DNA from: Pseudomonadota bacterium
Lineage (GTDB): Bacteria; Pseudomonadota; Alphaproteobacteria; Rhizobiales; Devosiaceae
Assembly (NCBI GenBank): GCA_023391095.1
Contig: JAEWBN010000006.1
Location: forward strand, 1-64,000
Direction: 5' to 3'
DNA: 64,000 nt
The translations under genes were made by a program, and so were the position numbers. The notes under the pieces were generated by a model. It saw only the letters and a program-made list of their open reading frames with translations, ran no database searches and was not told the DNA's origin. This document shows, piece by piece, positions 30,717-40,006 of the stretch. The stretch's first letter is position 1. Each line of letters begins with the position of its first letter.

Positions 30717-30880
30717 GCGCATCCCTCTCCATCGAAGAGATCGCCCGCCTTCGGGACGTATGGCGTCGATCTGCCAACGATCCTCACACCCGGAAATCAG
30801 CAGAGGAGCGCATCGAGCACCTCACAGAAATGCTCACACCACCCCTTCCCTCGGAGAACCCCAATGAACGCAGTAGCTGA
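30713..30880 (+). CDS. Small helical phage protein
   Basis: 55 residues from an ATG overlapping the previous stop (ATGA): MSASLSIEEIARLRDVWRR, then SAEERIEHLTEMLTPPLP. Two amphipathic helices, very charged. The end overlaps the start of the next gene by 17 bases. Confidence 0.55.
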   Translation: MSASLSIEEIARLRDVWRRSANDPHTRKSAEERIEHLTEMLTPPLPSENPNERSS

Positions 30881-31382
30881 GAAGAACCAGGTTCAGGGTC
30901 GTGAGCCGCAAAACATGGGCCTGGCTACGATGATCCGATCCAAGAAGATTATCGCCAGCGCTCGTGGCCAAACGTGCTCCGTCCGGTTTCCTGGCATTTG
31001 CTGCCATGACCCCGAGACCACGGTATGGGCTCACCTTAACGGAACGAGATACGGCAAAGGGATGGGGAACAAGGCGCACGACATCCTTGGGATGTATAGC
31101 TGCGCAACATGCCACGCCTACCTCGACACCGGCCACGGGACAAAGCCGCGGATCAGCAATGAGACGCTTCTGGAATGCGTCTTGGGCGGCGTGACGGAGA
31201 CGTGGGTTCGGTTGATCCAGGCCGGCATCGTGATCGTGCCGCTCGATGCCGAGAAGCTGTCGAGCGAGCGCCCCATCAAGCCCAGGAAGCCGCGAGAACA
31301 GCGCGCCGGCATCCCACATAACCCCGACCGGAAAATCCAGTCCCGCAACACCCTCCGTAAATCGGAAAGGACACCAGCATGA
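30864..31382 (+). CDS. DUF1364 / YbcO-type phage nuclease
   Basis: 172 residues. ASARGQTCSVRFPGICCHDPET followed by VWAHLNGTRYGKGMGNKAHDI and GMYSCATCHAYLDTGHG is the family pattern: Cys, PG.C, HL and a CxxCH metal knuckle. E. coli prophage YbcO belongs here and was assigned as an HNH-like nuclease of the Nin-type region. The C-terminus beyond 130 is Lys/Arg/Pro-rich and disordered. Confidence 0.85.
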   Translation: MNAVAEKNQVQGREPQNMGLATMIRSKKIIASARGQTCSVRFPGICCHDPETTVWAHLNGTRYGKGMGNKAHDILGMYSCATCHAYLDTGHGTKPRISNETLLECVLGGVTETWVRLIQAGIVIVPLDAEKLSSERPIKPRKPREQRAGIPHNPDRKIQSRNTLRKSERTPA

Positions 31383-32167
31383 CCCCCATCTCTGATGAAC
31401 GGCTGACATTCACTGAAGCGGGTCCGCACGGTGAGTGCGTGATCTCGCCCGAGAATGGCACTGGCCCGTACTTCACCCTGATCGGCGGGGGCTCGGACGA
31501 AGAGCAAAACGCACTGGCGGCCAAAATCTGCGATGCCGTGAACGGCCTCCGCGCACAGGGTGGACTACCGGGAGAGGCGGAAGTGGTGGTGTGGCGACAC
31601 GAGTGGGGTGCGATCTATTATGTCGGTGATGGATCGTCCCCAAAGGACGTGGATTTTACCGATCCCGGCTGGCGAGGATTTGTCACCCTCGCCTCCTACC
31701 AATCCCTCCAGGCACGGGTAGAGGCGGCGGAGGACAAGGCTGGCGGATTGAAGCTCCAGTGGCAAGATGAGGTTAAACGGACGACCGAAATCTTGTCATG
31801 GTACAAGCGCGAAAAGGCACGCGCAGACGCGGTGGAGATGGAAAGGGATGAAGCGAGCCGAGAAATCCGAAGCCTCCTAACTTCTTTCGTTCGGGAGCAC
31901 TTCCGAGAAAATGAAAATTGGAGGCCGCTTGACGATCTTGTGGGCATGATCACGCAGATGGACAATGCCTGCACTGTTGCGCGTGAGTATCTATCCCGCG
32001 CCGAAGCCGCAGAGGCCCGCGTGAAGGAGCTGGAGGAGGCTTTGGGGCGGATTGTATCGACCGCCAAGCGTGTTGACCTCCATAACAATGGAGCGCTTTG
32101 GGACTTGATCACTCCACATGAAATTGACGCCGCCCGCACCGCCCTCAAAGGAGGCTCCAATGGTTAG
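31379..32167 (+). CDS. Phage protein with long coiled coil, unknown function
   Basis: 262 residues; the ATG overlaps the previous stop, with AAAGGA upstream. Residues 1-60 read as a small sensor-like fold (GPHGECVISPENGTGPYF; EEQNALAAKICDAVNGLRAQ), a second part VVWRHEWGAIYYVGDGSSP, then a long coiled coil (about 120-245). The second half resembles phage 'Lar-like/DUF' small proteins with repeated E-A-A blocks. No family assigned. Confidence 0.62.
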   Translation: MTPISDERLTFTEAGPHGECVISPENGTGPYFTLIGGGSDEEQNALAAKICDAVNGLRAQGGLPGEAEVVVWRHEWGAIYYVGDGSSPKDVDFTDPGWRGFVTLASYQSLQARVEAAEDKAGGLKLQWQDEVKRTTEILSWYKREKARADAVEMERDEASREIRSLLTSFVREHFRENENWRPLDDLVGMITQMDNACTVAREYLSRAEAAEARVKELEEALGRIVSTAKRVDLHNNGALWDLITPHEIDAARTALKGGSNG

Positions 32168-32918
32168 GCTGACGATACCCAAACGTCTGAAAACAATCGC
32201 CGGTCGGAACCAAGATGCCGCTCGTCTACTCACATTTGTGCTGCCAGGCGAGAACGGGTGCTGGGAATGGCACGGTAGCCGCAATGACAACGGTTACGGC
32301 CAATTCTACTTCCGAGGGAAGGCTTGGAGGGCGCACCGCGCAGCTTATGCGCTCTTCACTGGAGAAATCCCCGATGGCCTTTTCGTATGCCATCACTGCG
32401 ACAATCCAAGTTGCGTAAATCCCGATCACCTCTTCCTTGGGCATGCGGCAGTCAATGTGCGCGACATGGTTCGGAAAGGCCGCGCAAAGACGGTCATCAC
32501 GTCTCAGCAAGATCATTTTTCGTCTGGGCACGCCCCGCGCGGCGAAGAGGCCAGCGGCCACAGGATGACGGAAGAGATGGCCATCGAACTTTTGGACCTG
32601 GCGGCGCAAGGCATAGGGCCAACGGCGCTTGCGCGGCGGGCAGGGTTATCAAGGATCACGATCCAAGGACTGTTGCGCGGAGACACTTGGAAGCACCTGC
32701 CGCGCCCGGCGCATATTCCCAAGCGACCAGAGCGCACGCCTATTCCAGCGCTACGTAGCGACGGAGTCTCTTTCCCATCACTTTCAAGCGCAGCCCGCCA
32801 TCACGGCGTGACCGTCAAAGCAATCCTGTACGCCGCCGAGGAACCCACAAAACGGCGATGCAAAGGTTTCTTCTGGACGGTTGGCCGCCAAGCTCTTGAG
32901 GCACACCATGAGCAGTGA
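32160..32918 (+). CDS. HNH_3 homing-type endonuclease with extra DNA-binding repeats
   Basis: 252 residues from the ATG at 32160 (GGAGG four bases before), overlapping the previous gene by 8 bases. HNH_3 core: CWEWHGSRNDNGYGQFYF, AHRAAYALFTGEI, VCHHCDNPSCVNPDHLFLGH. Behind it are a helix-turn-helix (IGPTALARRAGLSRITIQGLL) and a NUMOD1-like element (FPSLSSAARHHGVTVKAILYA). All catalytic residues seem present. It is the fourth HNH-type gene of this prophage. Confidence 0.87.
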   Translation: MVRLTIPKRLKTIAGRNQDAARLLTFVLPGENGCWEWHGSRNDNGYGQFYFRGKAWRAHRAAYALFTGEIPDGLFVCHHCDNPSCVNPDHLFLGHAAVNVRDMVRKGRAKTVITSQQDHFSSGHAPRGEEASGHRMTEEMAIELLDLAAQGIGPTALARRAGLSRITIQGLLRGDTWKHLPRPAHIPKRPERTPIPALRSDGVSFPSLSSAARHHGVTVKAILYAAEEPTKRRCKGFFWTVGRQALEAHHEQ

Positions 32919-33195
32919 TGTGAAGATACCGGATTGGGCGGAGAAAGCCGCTCAGGATTTCCATGACAAGTGGGAAACCGGGATGAGCGGCGCTGCATTC
33001 CGTGACCTTGTGCGCGCCCTCCTAGCCGCAGAGCAGAGGGGACGTAAGGCTGGGCTGGAGGAAGCGGCGAGGGTGGCTGATGATAGGGTGTGGTCTATAA
33101 CTGAAATCTCTCGTGCCAGCGACTATGAAGCCGCCAGCTCTGAGGCTGCGGATGAAATCGCCGCCGCCATCCGCTCACTTGGAGAGAAGACATGA
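32908..33195 (+). CDS. Small phage protein, unknown function
   Basis: 95 residues from the ATG at 32908 inside the end of the HNH gene. Helical: PDWAEKAAQDFHDKWETGMSG, RALLAAEQRGRKAGLEEAAR, AADEIAAAIRSL. The pattern AEQRGRKAGLEEAARV..D is common in small ead/Ea22-like phage proteins, from memory. Confidence 0.6.
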   Translation: MSSDVKIPDWAEKAAQDFHDKWETGMSGAAFRDLVRALLAAEQRGRKAGLEEAARVADDRVWSITEISRASDYEAASSEAADEIAAAIRSLGEKT

Positions 33196-33401
33196 GCTCA
33201 AGCCCGGCCGTCGTCAAGCAGCGGGACGTGACCCGGATTCTGCGCGGCGCGAGAGCCGCCGGCGTGGATCTAGGCATCATTATCAAAAACGGTCAGGCGC
33301 ACTTTGTTCCCCTTGACCAGATCATAGAGACGCCAGAACCTTCAGCGCTCGAGGCGTGGAGGCGCAAGCGCGATGCGGATAAAGCTCGTGGGCGTTCATA
33401 A
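33192..33401 (+). CDS. Small protein before the integrase, possible excisionase or directionality factor
   Basis: 69 residues, KQRDVTRILRGARAAGVDLG then IIKNGQAHFVPLDQII, ending in a basic helix (WRRKRDADKARGRS). Compact helical DNA-binding-like start and basic tail, overlapping the integrase start by 29 bases. This is the usual place for Xis in rhizobial prophages, but the family is not recognised. Confidence 0.6.
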   Translation: MSSSPAVVKQRDVTRILRGARAAGVDLGIIIKNGQAHFVPLDQIIETPEPSALEAWRRKRDADKARGRS

Positions 33402-34413
33402 AGTCAAAGGCAAACTGGCCGATGGCACTGCCGTCACGTACTACTATGCGTGGCGCGGCGGGCCTCGCATTAAGGCAAAGCCAAACTCTCGAGAGTTCGG
33501 AATTGAATATCACCGGCTTACTCGAGGTCGTGAGGACGCGCCCGGAAAAGGGAATGTCGCGGAGCTCATTCGGGAGTACCTGAAGAGCCCAGCTTATCAG
33601 CGCCTCAAGCCGTCGACGCAGAAATCATACGACTGGGCCATCCGCAAAATCGAAGATGAGTTCTTTGACCTGCCGATCCGCGCCTTGGGTGAAAAGGGAG
33701 CTCGCAAGTTCCTGCTCGAGTGGCGCGACGGCATGGCAGAAACGCCGCGCGCGGCGGACATGGTCATGGCTGTTCTGAGCAAGATCATAGCCTTTGCGGT
33801 CGACCGTGAGGACATTCCCAAGCACCCGCTCGAGAAGATCGAAAAGCTGGCCGACAGCACCCGCAAAGACAACATCTGGACCGACGCCCAGGTTGAGGCC
33901 TTCAAGGCCAAGGCGCCTGCTCGCATGGTTTTGGCGCTCGAGCTCGCGCGATGGACCGGGCAGCGGCAGGGCGACCTATTGGCGCTCACATGGTCCGCCT
34001 ATGATGGAACGCATATAACGCTTCGCCAAAGCAAGACTGGAGTTCGAGTGAGGGTAAAGGTTGCGCAGGAGCTCAAGGCTCTACTGGACGCGGAGAAGGC
34101 CACCCGGGACGCCAACAAGGTGGCTGCGGTGACGATCCTGACGAACCGAAGCGGACAGCCCTACAAGGAAGGCTTTCGGTCGTCATGGGCCAAGGCTTGC
34201 GAGCTCGCTGGCGTGAAGGGCGTTACCTTCCACGACCTGCGCGGCACATTCATCACCCTGGCGCATCGTGAGGGCTCGAGCATTCGGGAGATTGCCGAGG
34301 TCACAGGGCACTCTGAAAAGGACGCAGAGGCCATCATTCGCAAGCACTATCTGGCTGGCGATTCTGCCGTCACGCGGCTGGAAAAACGGAACGAAAGATT
34401 CGGCAAACTGTAA
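33373..34413 (+). CDS. int: Tyrosine recombinase (phage integrase)
   Basis: 346 residues. N-terminal arm-binding part, SAM-like core-binding domain (about 60-160) and catalytic domain with Arg198 (WTGQRQGDLLAL), Lys221 (RQSKTGVRVRV), His287 and Arg290 (FHDLRGTF), His313 (TGHSEK) and Tyr326 (IIRKHYLAG). Complete active site. It sits 81 bases from the 3' end of the tRNA-Pro gene, which is its probable target. Start overlaps the Xis-like gene, so both come from the rightward operon. Confidence 0.96.
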   Translation: MRIKLVGVHKVKGKLADGTAVTYYYAWRGGPRIKAKPNSREFGIEYHRLTRGREDAPGKGNVAELIREYLKSPAYQRLKPSTQKSYDWAIRKIEDEFFDLPIRALGEKGARKFLLEWRDGMAETPRAADMVMAVLSKIIAFAVDREDIPKHPLEKIEKLADSTRKDNIWTDAQVEAFKAKAPARMVLALELARWTGQRQGDLLALTWSAYDGTHITLRQSKTGVRVRVKVAQELKALLDAEKATRDANKVAAVTILTNRSGQPYKEGFRSSWAKACELAGVKGVTFHDLRGTFITLAHREGSSIREIAEVTGHSEKDAEAIIRKHYLAGDSAVTRLEKRNERFGKL

Positions 34414-34441
34414 AACGGGCTTATGGCTGTAAAACGAAGGC

Positions 34442-34463
34442 CGATGTGGGAAACCCCATATCG
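34442..34463 (+). terminator. Hairpin after the integrase gene
   Basis: CGATGTGGG - AAAC - CCCATATCG, 9 pairs with one G-U. There is no T-run after it, so it may be a weak terminator or RNA-end stabiliser, or part of the attachment region. Confidence 0.4.
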
Positions 34464-34494
34464 ACCTGTAAGCCCCGGAAACCTTGAGGTATTA

Positions 34495-34540
34495 TGGTCG
34501 GAGCGGCCGGATTTGAACCGACGACCCTTTGTCCCCCAGA
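34495..34540. other. Probable right attachment site (att) in the tRNA 3' half
   Basis: Inferred from integrase orientation and distance to the tRNA 3' end. Tyrosine integrases usually use the anticodon or T-arm to CCA region. The exact core needs the left copy, which is outside the window. Confidence 0.5.
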
Positions 34541-34571
34541 CAAATGCGCTACCAGGCTGCGCTACGCCCCG
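34495..34571 (-). tRNA. tRNA-Pro (anticodon GGG)
   Basis: 77 bases with a full cloverleaf: acceptor CGGGGCG/CGCTCCG (one G-U), D-arm with AGCCTGGT, anticodon stem TTTGT/ACAAA with loop CTGGGGG (anticodon GGG), T-arm GTCGG-TTCAAAT-CCGGC and an encoded CCA. It is intact, as expected if the phage brings the sequence that restores the tRNA end on integration. Confidence 0.96.
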
Positions 34572-34593
34572 ACTGCGCGGAGACATAGAGTCT

Positions 34594-34622
34594 CGGGGTT
34601 GCTAAGGCAACCCCGATTTTTC
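34594..34622 (+). terminator. Intrinsic terminator stopping rightward transcription
   Basis: CGGGGTTGC - TAAG - GCAACCCCG, perfect 9-bp stem, followed by ATTTTT. It protects the regulator gene to its right from rightward readthrough out of the prophage. Confidence 0.85.
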
Positions 34623-34718
34623 CAAATTCACCGCTCCCGAACGGAAAAGCAGTTGCTCGGGCAAACCATAGCAGTAACGCCCACTTCGCTTCCGTTGCCG
34701 TTGGAGGCGGGGATGACC

Positions 34719-35639
34719 CTAATGAGCTTCATTGAGGCCGACTGCCTCCAAATTCGCGTGTTCGTTGCAGTTCGGGCGCCCGCGGACTTCGCGCCGGAAG
34801 TCGGTGGGCGACATGCCGGAGACTTTTCGGAAAGCCTTGTTGAAGGCACTGAGCGAACCGAAGCCGCTTTCCATGGCGATGGCCAGCACATTGTCCTCGT
34901 CCCGCATCAGCAGCGCTTGCGCATAGGAGAGGCGCATAAGGTTGATATATTCGGTGAGCGTCATGCCGGTCGATTTCTTGAACACGGCCATGGCGTATTT
35001 CGGATGCACGTCCGCAGCCACGGCGATGTCGGCTGAATCGATGTCGTAGCGGAATTTGTCGGCAATATATTCGCAGATGCGGACCACGATCGGCGAGGTG
35101 TGATGGTCCAGTCCGCTGTGATCGGCAGCCGCCTGCCCCGCGGGAAGCAGATCAAAGGGCTCGAAGCGTATCCGCTCGATCCGCAGCAGGAGCTCGTCCA
35201 CCGCAAAGCTCATTTTCACGGGATCGGCCGATTCCGCATAGGCGGCCCAACGGGCGAAGTTGACGGGATCAGCGGCATCTGTGGACGCGGTCTTGAGCGT
35301 CGCGCCCTGCATCAGCCGCGCCTGCACGTCGGGCGCCAGCCGCATGCGAAAGAAGTGCACGAGCGGCAGATGCGCACCGGCATAAATGAGATCATCGGAG
35401 CCGTCGGCCAGGCGGTGTGGCTGGCCGCCCCAGAACATGACCAGGTCACCCTTGGTGAACGTGGCCGCGTGACTGCTCATTTCGTAGTGGGCCCAGCCGC
35501 GCACAATGAAATTGACTTCGACCTGCGCATGCCAGTGTGGCGCAAGCATCAACAGCGGCGATGACAGAAACATGTGCAGCTGTGTCGGCAAGCGCTCAAT
35601 GCCGTTCGAAACAGGATCGTAAAAGCCCCGTCCCAACAT
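34719..35639 (-). CDS. AraC-family regulator of the adjacent sugar ABC operon
   Basis: About 306 residues. N-terminal cupin-like sensing domain (PHWHAQVEVNFIVRGWAHYEM; FTKGDLVMFWGGQPHRL) and C-terminal double helix-turn-helix: DIAVAADVHPKYAMAVFKKS and ending with AMESGFGSLSAFNKAFRKVSG, the AraC signature. I start at ATG 35639 rather than the TTG 15 bases earlier; neither has a strong ribosome-binding site. Divergent from the ABC operon with a spacer of about 100 bases, so it most likely controls that operon in response to its sugar. Confidence 0.9.
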   Translation of the reverse strand: MLGRGFYDPVSNGIERLPTQLHMFLSSPLLMLAPHWHAQVEVNFIVRGWAHYEMSSHAATFTKGDLVMFWGGQPHRLADGSDDLIYAGAHLPLVHFFRMRLAPDVQARLMQGATLKTASTDAADPVNFARWAAYAESADPVKMSFAVDELLLRIERIRFEPFDLLPAGQAAADHSGLDHHTSPIVVRICEYIADKFRYDIDSADIAVAADVHPKYAMAVFKKSTGMTLTEYINLMRLSYAQALLMRDEDNVLAIAMESGFGSLSAFNKAFRKVSGMSPTDFRREVRGRPNCNEHANLEAVGLNEAH

Positions 35640-35742
35640 CTTACTATCCGGCAAGTCCAGTTACCTCACGAGAAAGACGGCAGCAGCATTTGCATTAGCT
35701 TAGGTAGCGCTCAGAGGAAGAGCAAACGAAAAGGGAGGAACT

Positions 35743-37017
35743 ATGATGACCCGCATTTCTTCGCGGACACGGCTTTTTGCCGTCGCCATGGCTGGCGCCA
35801 GCCTGCTCAGCGTGTCGGCTGCAGCTGCCCAGCAGATCACAGTGTGGTGTTGGGACCCCAACTTCAACGGCGCGACCATGCAGGAGGCTTTTTCGCGCTA
35901 CCAGGCCGAGCATCCGGACGCCACGATCGACATCCAGGTCTTCGACAAGGCAGCAATGGAACAGAAGCTCCAGGCCCAGCTGGCATCCGGCACCACGGAG
36001 GGGCTGCCCGACATCGTGCTGGTTGAAGACTATCGCGCGCAGAAATACCTCCTGTCCTTTCCCGGCGCTTTCGAGCCGCTGACCGACAAGATCGATTACT
36101 CCGCCTTTGCTCCCTACAAGGTGGAAGTCTCCACGGTCGACGGCCAGACCTATTCCATGCCGTTCGACTCCGGCGTCACGGGTCTTTTCTACCGCGCCGA
36201 CAAGCTTGAGGAAGCCGGCTTCACGGCGGCGGACCTCGAGGGCATCACGTGGGATCGCCTGATCGAGATCGGCCAGGAGGTCAAGGAAAAGACCGGCGAC
36301 ACGCTTCTGCCGATCGACCCGAACGCTTCGGACCTCTTCCGCATCATGATGCAGTCGGCCGGCACTTGGTATTTCGATGCCAGCGGCAATGTCACCATCG
36401 CCGACAACCCCGCCTTCAAGAGCACGATCGAGACCTACCAGCGCCTACTGACCGCCGGCATCACCAAGCCGGTCGCCGGATGGACCGAATATACCGGCAG
36501 CTTCACTTCCGGCGACACCCTAGCGACACCCACCGGCGTGTGGATGACCGCGACGATCAAGGCCAATCCGGACCAGTCCGGCCTTTGGGGCGTCGCCCCG
36601 ATCCCGCGCCTGGGCGATGTGGAAGCTTCGGTGAACGCCTCCAACCTTGGCGGCTCGAGCTGGTATGTGCTGTCTTCGGCTCCTGAGAAGGAAACCGCGA
36701 TCGACTTCCTCGCCACCATCTGGGGCCAGGATGTGGACTTCTACCAGCAGATCCTGGTGAACCAGGGCGCTGTCGGCTCGCTCCTGGCCGCCCGTGAAGG
36801 CGAAGCCTATCAGGCCAACGACGAGTTCTTCGGCGGCGCGCCCGTCTGGCAGAACTTCTCCAACTGGCTCGCCGAGATTCCCCCGGTCAACTACGGCATC
36901 TTCACCGAAGAGGCCGACTCTGCCGTGGTTGCCCAGATCCCGGCCATTACCGGCGGCGGCAATGTGGACGAGATCATCGCCCAGATCGACGCCCAGGTGC
37001 GCCAGCAGACCCAGTAA
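35743..37017 (+). CDS. Carbohydrate ABC transporter substrate-binding protein
   Basis: 424 residues, family 1 binding protein. Signal peptide at 1-28 (FAVAMAGASLLSVSAAAAQQ). WCWDPNFNGATMQEAFSRYQ, then FDKAAMEQKLQAQLASG and DIVLVEDYRAQKYL are in the usual lobes, and a later NASNLGGSSWYVL. First gene of an operon with GGAGG before the ATG. The substrate cannot be read; the linked oxidoreductase suggests a polyol or sugar. Confidence 0.93.
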   Translation: MMTRISSRTRLFAVAMAGASLLSVSAAAAQQITVWCWDPNFNGATMQEAFSRYQAEHPDATIDIQVFDKAAMEQKLQAQLASGTTEGLPDIVLVEDYRAQKYLLSFPGAFEPLTDKIDYSAFAPYKVEVSTVDGQTYSMPFDSGVTGLFYRADKLEEAGFTAADLEGITWDRLIEIGQEVKEKTGDTLLPIDPNASDLFRIMMQSAGTWYFDASGNVTIADNPAFKSTIETYQRLLTAGITKPVAGWTEYTGSFTSGDTLATPTGVWMTATIKANPDQSGLWGVAPIPRLGDVEASVNASNLGGSSWYVLSSAPEKETAIDFLATIWGQDVDFYQQILVNQGAVGSLLAAREGEAYQANDEFFGGAPVWQNFSNWLAEIPPVNYGIFTEEADSAVVAQIPAITGGGNVDEIIAQIDAQVRQQTQ

Positions 37018-37026
37018 CATCCGATA

Positions 37027-37082
37027 CCGGAGGCGGTACGCTGCCTCCGGCCTCCCCGAGGCCCTCGCTCTTCGGGCGAGGG
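37027..37082 (+). terminator. Two tandem hairpins between binding-protein and permease genes
   Basis: CCGGAGGC/GCCTCCGG (37027-37050) and CCCTCGC/GCGAGGG (37062-37082). There is no T-run. Such hairpins often stabilise the upstream mRNA, giving excess binding protein over the membrane parts. Confidence 0.6.
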
Positions 37083-37152
37083 TCTTGCGTACCGGCTCTT
37101 GCCGAGTCGGCGCATGGAGGACCGGGGTCTAGAACGATAGGGAGGGGAGCGC

Positions 37153-38037
37153 GTGGCGCAATCGCAATTGGCGCGCAGTGAGCGGATCAACGGCTGGGCC
37201 TTTGTCATGCCCGCGCTGGTGTTGCTCGGCATTTTCATGATCTACCCGATCATCTGGTCGCTCTGGATGAGCTTCCAGGTTGGCCGGGGCATGCAATTCA
37301 GTTTTGGCGGGCTGACCAACATCATCCGCCTCACCCAGGACCCGATTTTCCTTCGGGCCCTGACCAACACGCTCATATTCCTGGCCGTTCAGGTGCCGAT
37401 CATGCTGATCCTGGCCCTGCTCTGCGCCACTGCCCTCAACGACTCCAAGCTCTGGGGCCGCAGCATTTTCCGAACGGCAATCTTCCTGCCCTGCGTCACC
37501 TCGCTGGTGGCCTATTCGGTGACCTTCAAATCCATGTTCGCGGGCGACGGCGTCATCAACCAGATGCTCATGGGCCTTCATATCATTTCGACGCCCATTC
37601 CGTGGCTGGCCGACCCGTTCTGGGCGAAGGTCGTCGTGATTGCTGCCATCACGTGGCGATGGACCGGCTACAACATGATCTTTTATCTCGCGGCGATGCA
37701 GAACATTGACCGCTCGATCTATGAAGCGGCCAAAATCGATGGCGTCCCGGCCTGGGCGCGGTTCTGGTACATCACCGTGCCGATGCTCAAACCCGTCATC
37801 CTGTTCACGGCTGTGATTTCGACCATTGGTACCCTGCAGCTCTTTGACGAGCCAAACCTGTTGACCCAGGGCGGGCCCTCGGACGCCACGCTGACTCTGT
37901 CGATGTACATCTACAATCTCAGCTTCAAGTTCATGCCGAGCTTTGGCTACGCCGCCACCGTGTCTTACGTCATCGTGGTTCTGGTCGCGATCCTGAGCTT
38001 CCTGCAGTTCCTGGCCGCAAGGGATCGCCGCGCATGA
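37153..38037 (+). CDS. Sugar ABC transporter permease (MalF-like)
   Basis: 294 residues, six predicted spans (first LVLLGIFMIYPIIWSLWMSF region). The EAA loop reads IYEAAKIDGVPAWARFWYI, the site that docks the ATPase. GAGG before a GTG start at 37153. The next gene overlaps by 4 bases. Confidence 0.93.
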   Translation: MAQSQLARSERINGWAFVMPALVLLGIFMIYPIIWSLWMSFQVGRGMQFSFGGLTNIIRLTQDPIFLRALTNTLIFLAVQVPIMLILALLCATALNDSKLWGRSIFRTAIFLPCVTSLVAYSVTFKSMFAGDGVINQMLMGLHIISTPIPWLADPFWAKVVVIAAITWRWTGYNMIFYLAAMQNIDRSIYEAAKIDGVPAWARFWYITVPMLKPVILFTAVISTIGTLQLFDEPNLLTQGGPSDATLTLSMYIYNLSFKFMPSFGYAATVSYVIVVLVAILSFLQFLAARDRRA

Positions 38038-38852
38038 GCAATCCCCTCGCCCTCATCGGCCGTGCCGCCACCTACGTCGCGCTCAGCCTTGCCGCCTTCG
38101 TCTCGGTCTTTCCCTTTTTCTGGATGGTCATCGGGGCCACCAACACCAATGCCGATCTCATCCGCGGCAAGGCCACGCCCGGCGATGCGCTGTGGCGCAA
38201 TATCGAGGTCTTCTTTGCCTCGGCCGACATGCCGCGCGTCTTCTTCAACTCGTTCTTCATCGCTGGCGTCGGGACAGTGCTGACGCTCATCGTGTCGTCA
38301 CTGGCGGGTTACGGATTCGAGATTTTCAGGTCGCGGTTCCGGGAGAAGATTTTCGGGGGGATGCTGCTGATGCTCTCCATTCCCTTTGCGGCCCTGATGA
38401 TCCCGCTTTTCATCCTGATGGCCAATTTCAAGCTGATGAACACCTACCAGGCGATCATCCTGCCCGGCATCGCCTCGATCTTCATCGTGTTCTATTTCCG
38501 TCAGGCGACCAAGGCGTTTCCGCATGAGTTGCGAGACGCGGCGCGCATCGACGGGCTCAAGGAATGGCAGATCTTCTTTTTCGTCTACATGCCGGTGATG
38601 CGCTCGACCTATGCGGCCGCGACGATCATCGTGTTCATGGGTCACTGGAATAATTACCTCTGGCCCCTGATCGTCCTCCAGACGAATGACATGAAGACGC
38701 TGCCGCTTGTCGTTGCGACGCTGAGCCAGGGCTATTCGCCTGACTTCGCCGTCGTCATGGTCGGCTCGATCTTTGCCACCCTGCCCACCCTCATCATCTT
38801 CTTCCTGCTCCAGCGCCGCTTCGTCGAAGGCATGCTGGGCGCGGTCAAATAA
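38034..38852 (+). CDS. Sugar ABC transporter permease (MalG-like)
   Basis: 272 residues with six spans and the EAA loop LRDAARIDGLKEWQIFFFVY. VSVFPFFWMVIGATN at the N-terminus and QRRFVEGMLGAVK at the end are typical. ATGA overlap with the first permease gene. Confidence 0.94.
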   Translation: MSNPLALIGRAATYVALSLAAFVSVFPFFWMVIGATNTNADLIRGKATPGDALWRNIEVFFASADMPRVFFNSFFIAGVGTVLTLIVSSLAGYGFEIFRSRFREKIFGGMLLMLSIPFAALMIPLFILMANFKLMNTYQAIILPGIASIFIVFYFRQATKAFPHELRDAARIDGLKEWQIFFFVYMPVMRSTYAAATIIVFMGHWNNYLWPLIVLQTNDMKTLPLVVATLSQGYSPDFAVVMVGSIFATLPTLIIFFLLQRRFVEGMLGAVK

Positions 38853-38863
38853 GGGAAATACCC

Positions 38864-39943
<1,080 letters not shown>

Positions 39944-40006
39944 CGCCGATCGGCGCGGCCAAGAAGAATTTGGATCCCAAGCGGGGTCCAGGGAAGGAAC
40001 ACGACT

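Larger units (their letters stand above)
1..34571. mobile_element. HK97-like siphophage prophage integrated at tRNA-Pro (left end outside window)
   Basis: The block has a complete temperate-phage layout: tyrosine integrase beside a tRNA, divergent repressor and Cro genes, a leftward replication region, HNH endonuclease, terminase, portal, prohead protease, HK97-fold capsid, connectors, tail tube, tape measure, tail tip and fibre. All expected morphogenesis genes are open with no obvious inactivating lesion, so it may be functional. No endolysin or holin is seen; they may lie left of the window with the remaining tail genes and the second attachment site. The boundary at the tRNA is inferred from integrase position. 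No second copy of the tRNA 3' sequence was found in the window. Confidence 0.93.

Noticed and set aside
29331..33401. Anti-phage defence island between repressor and integrase
   Set aside because: This is a common site for defence genes, but I see no toxin-antitoxin, restriction, retron, TIR, NLR-type or abortive-infection domains; most products are small and unknown.
1..34571. A gene transfer agent instead of a prophage
   Set aside because: Some tail and spike proteins are GTA-like, but the element has integrase, repressor, SSB, replication genes and a cos-type HNH, which GTAs lack.
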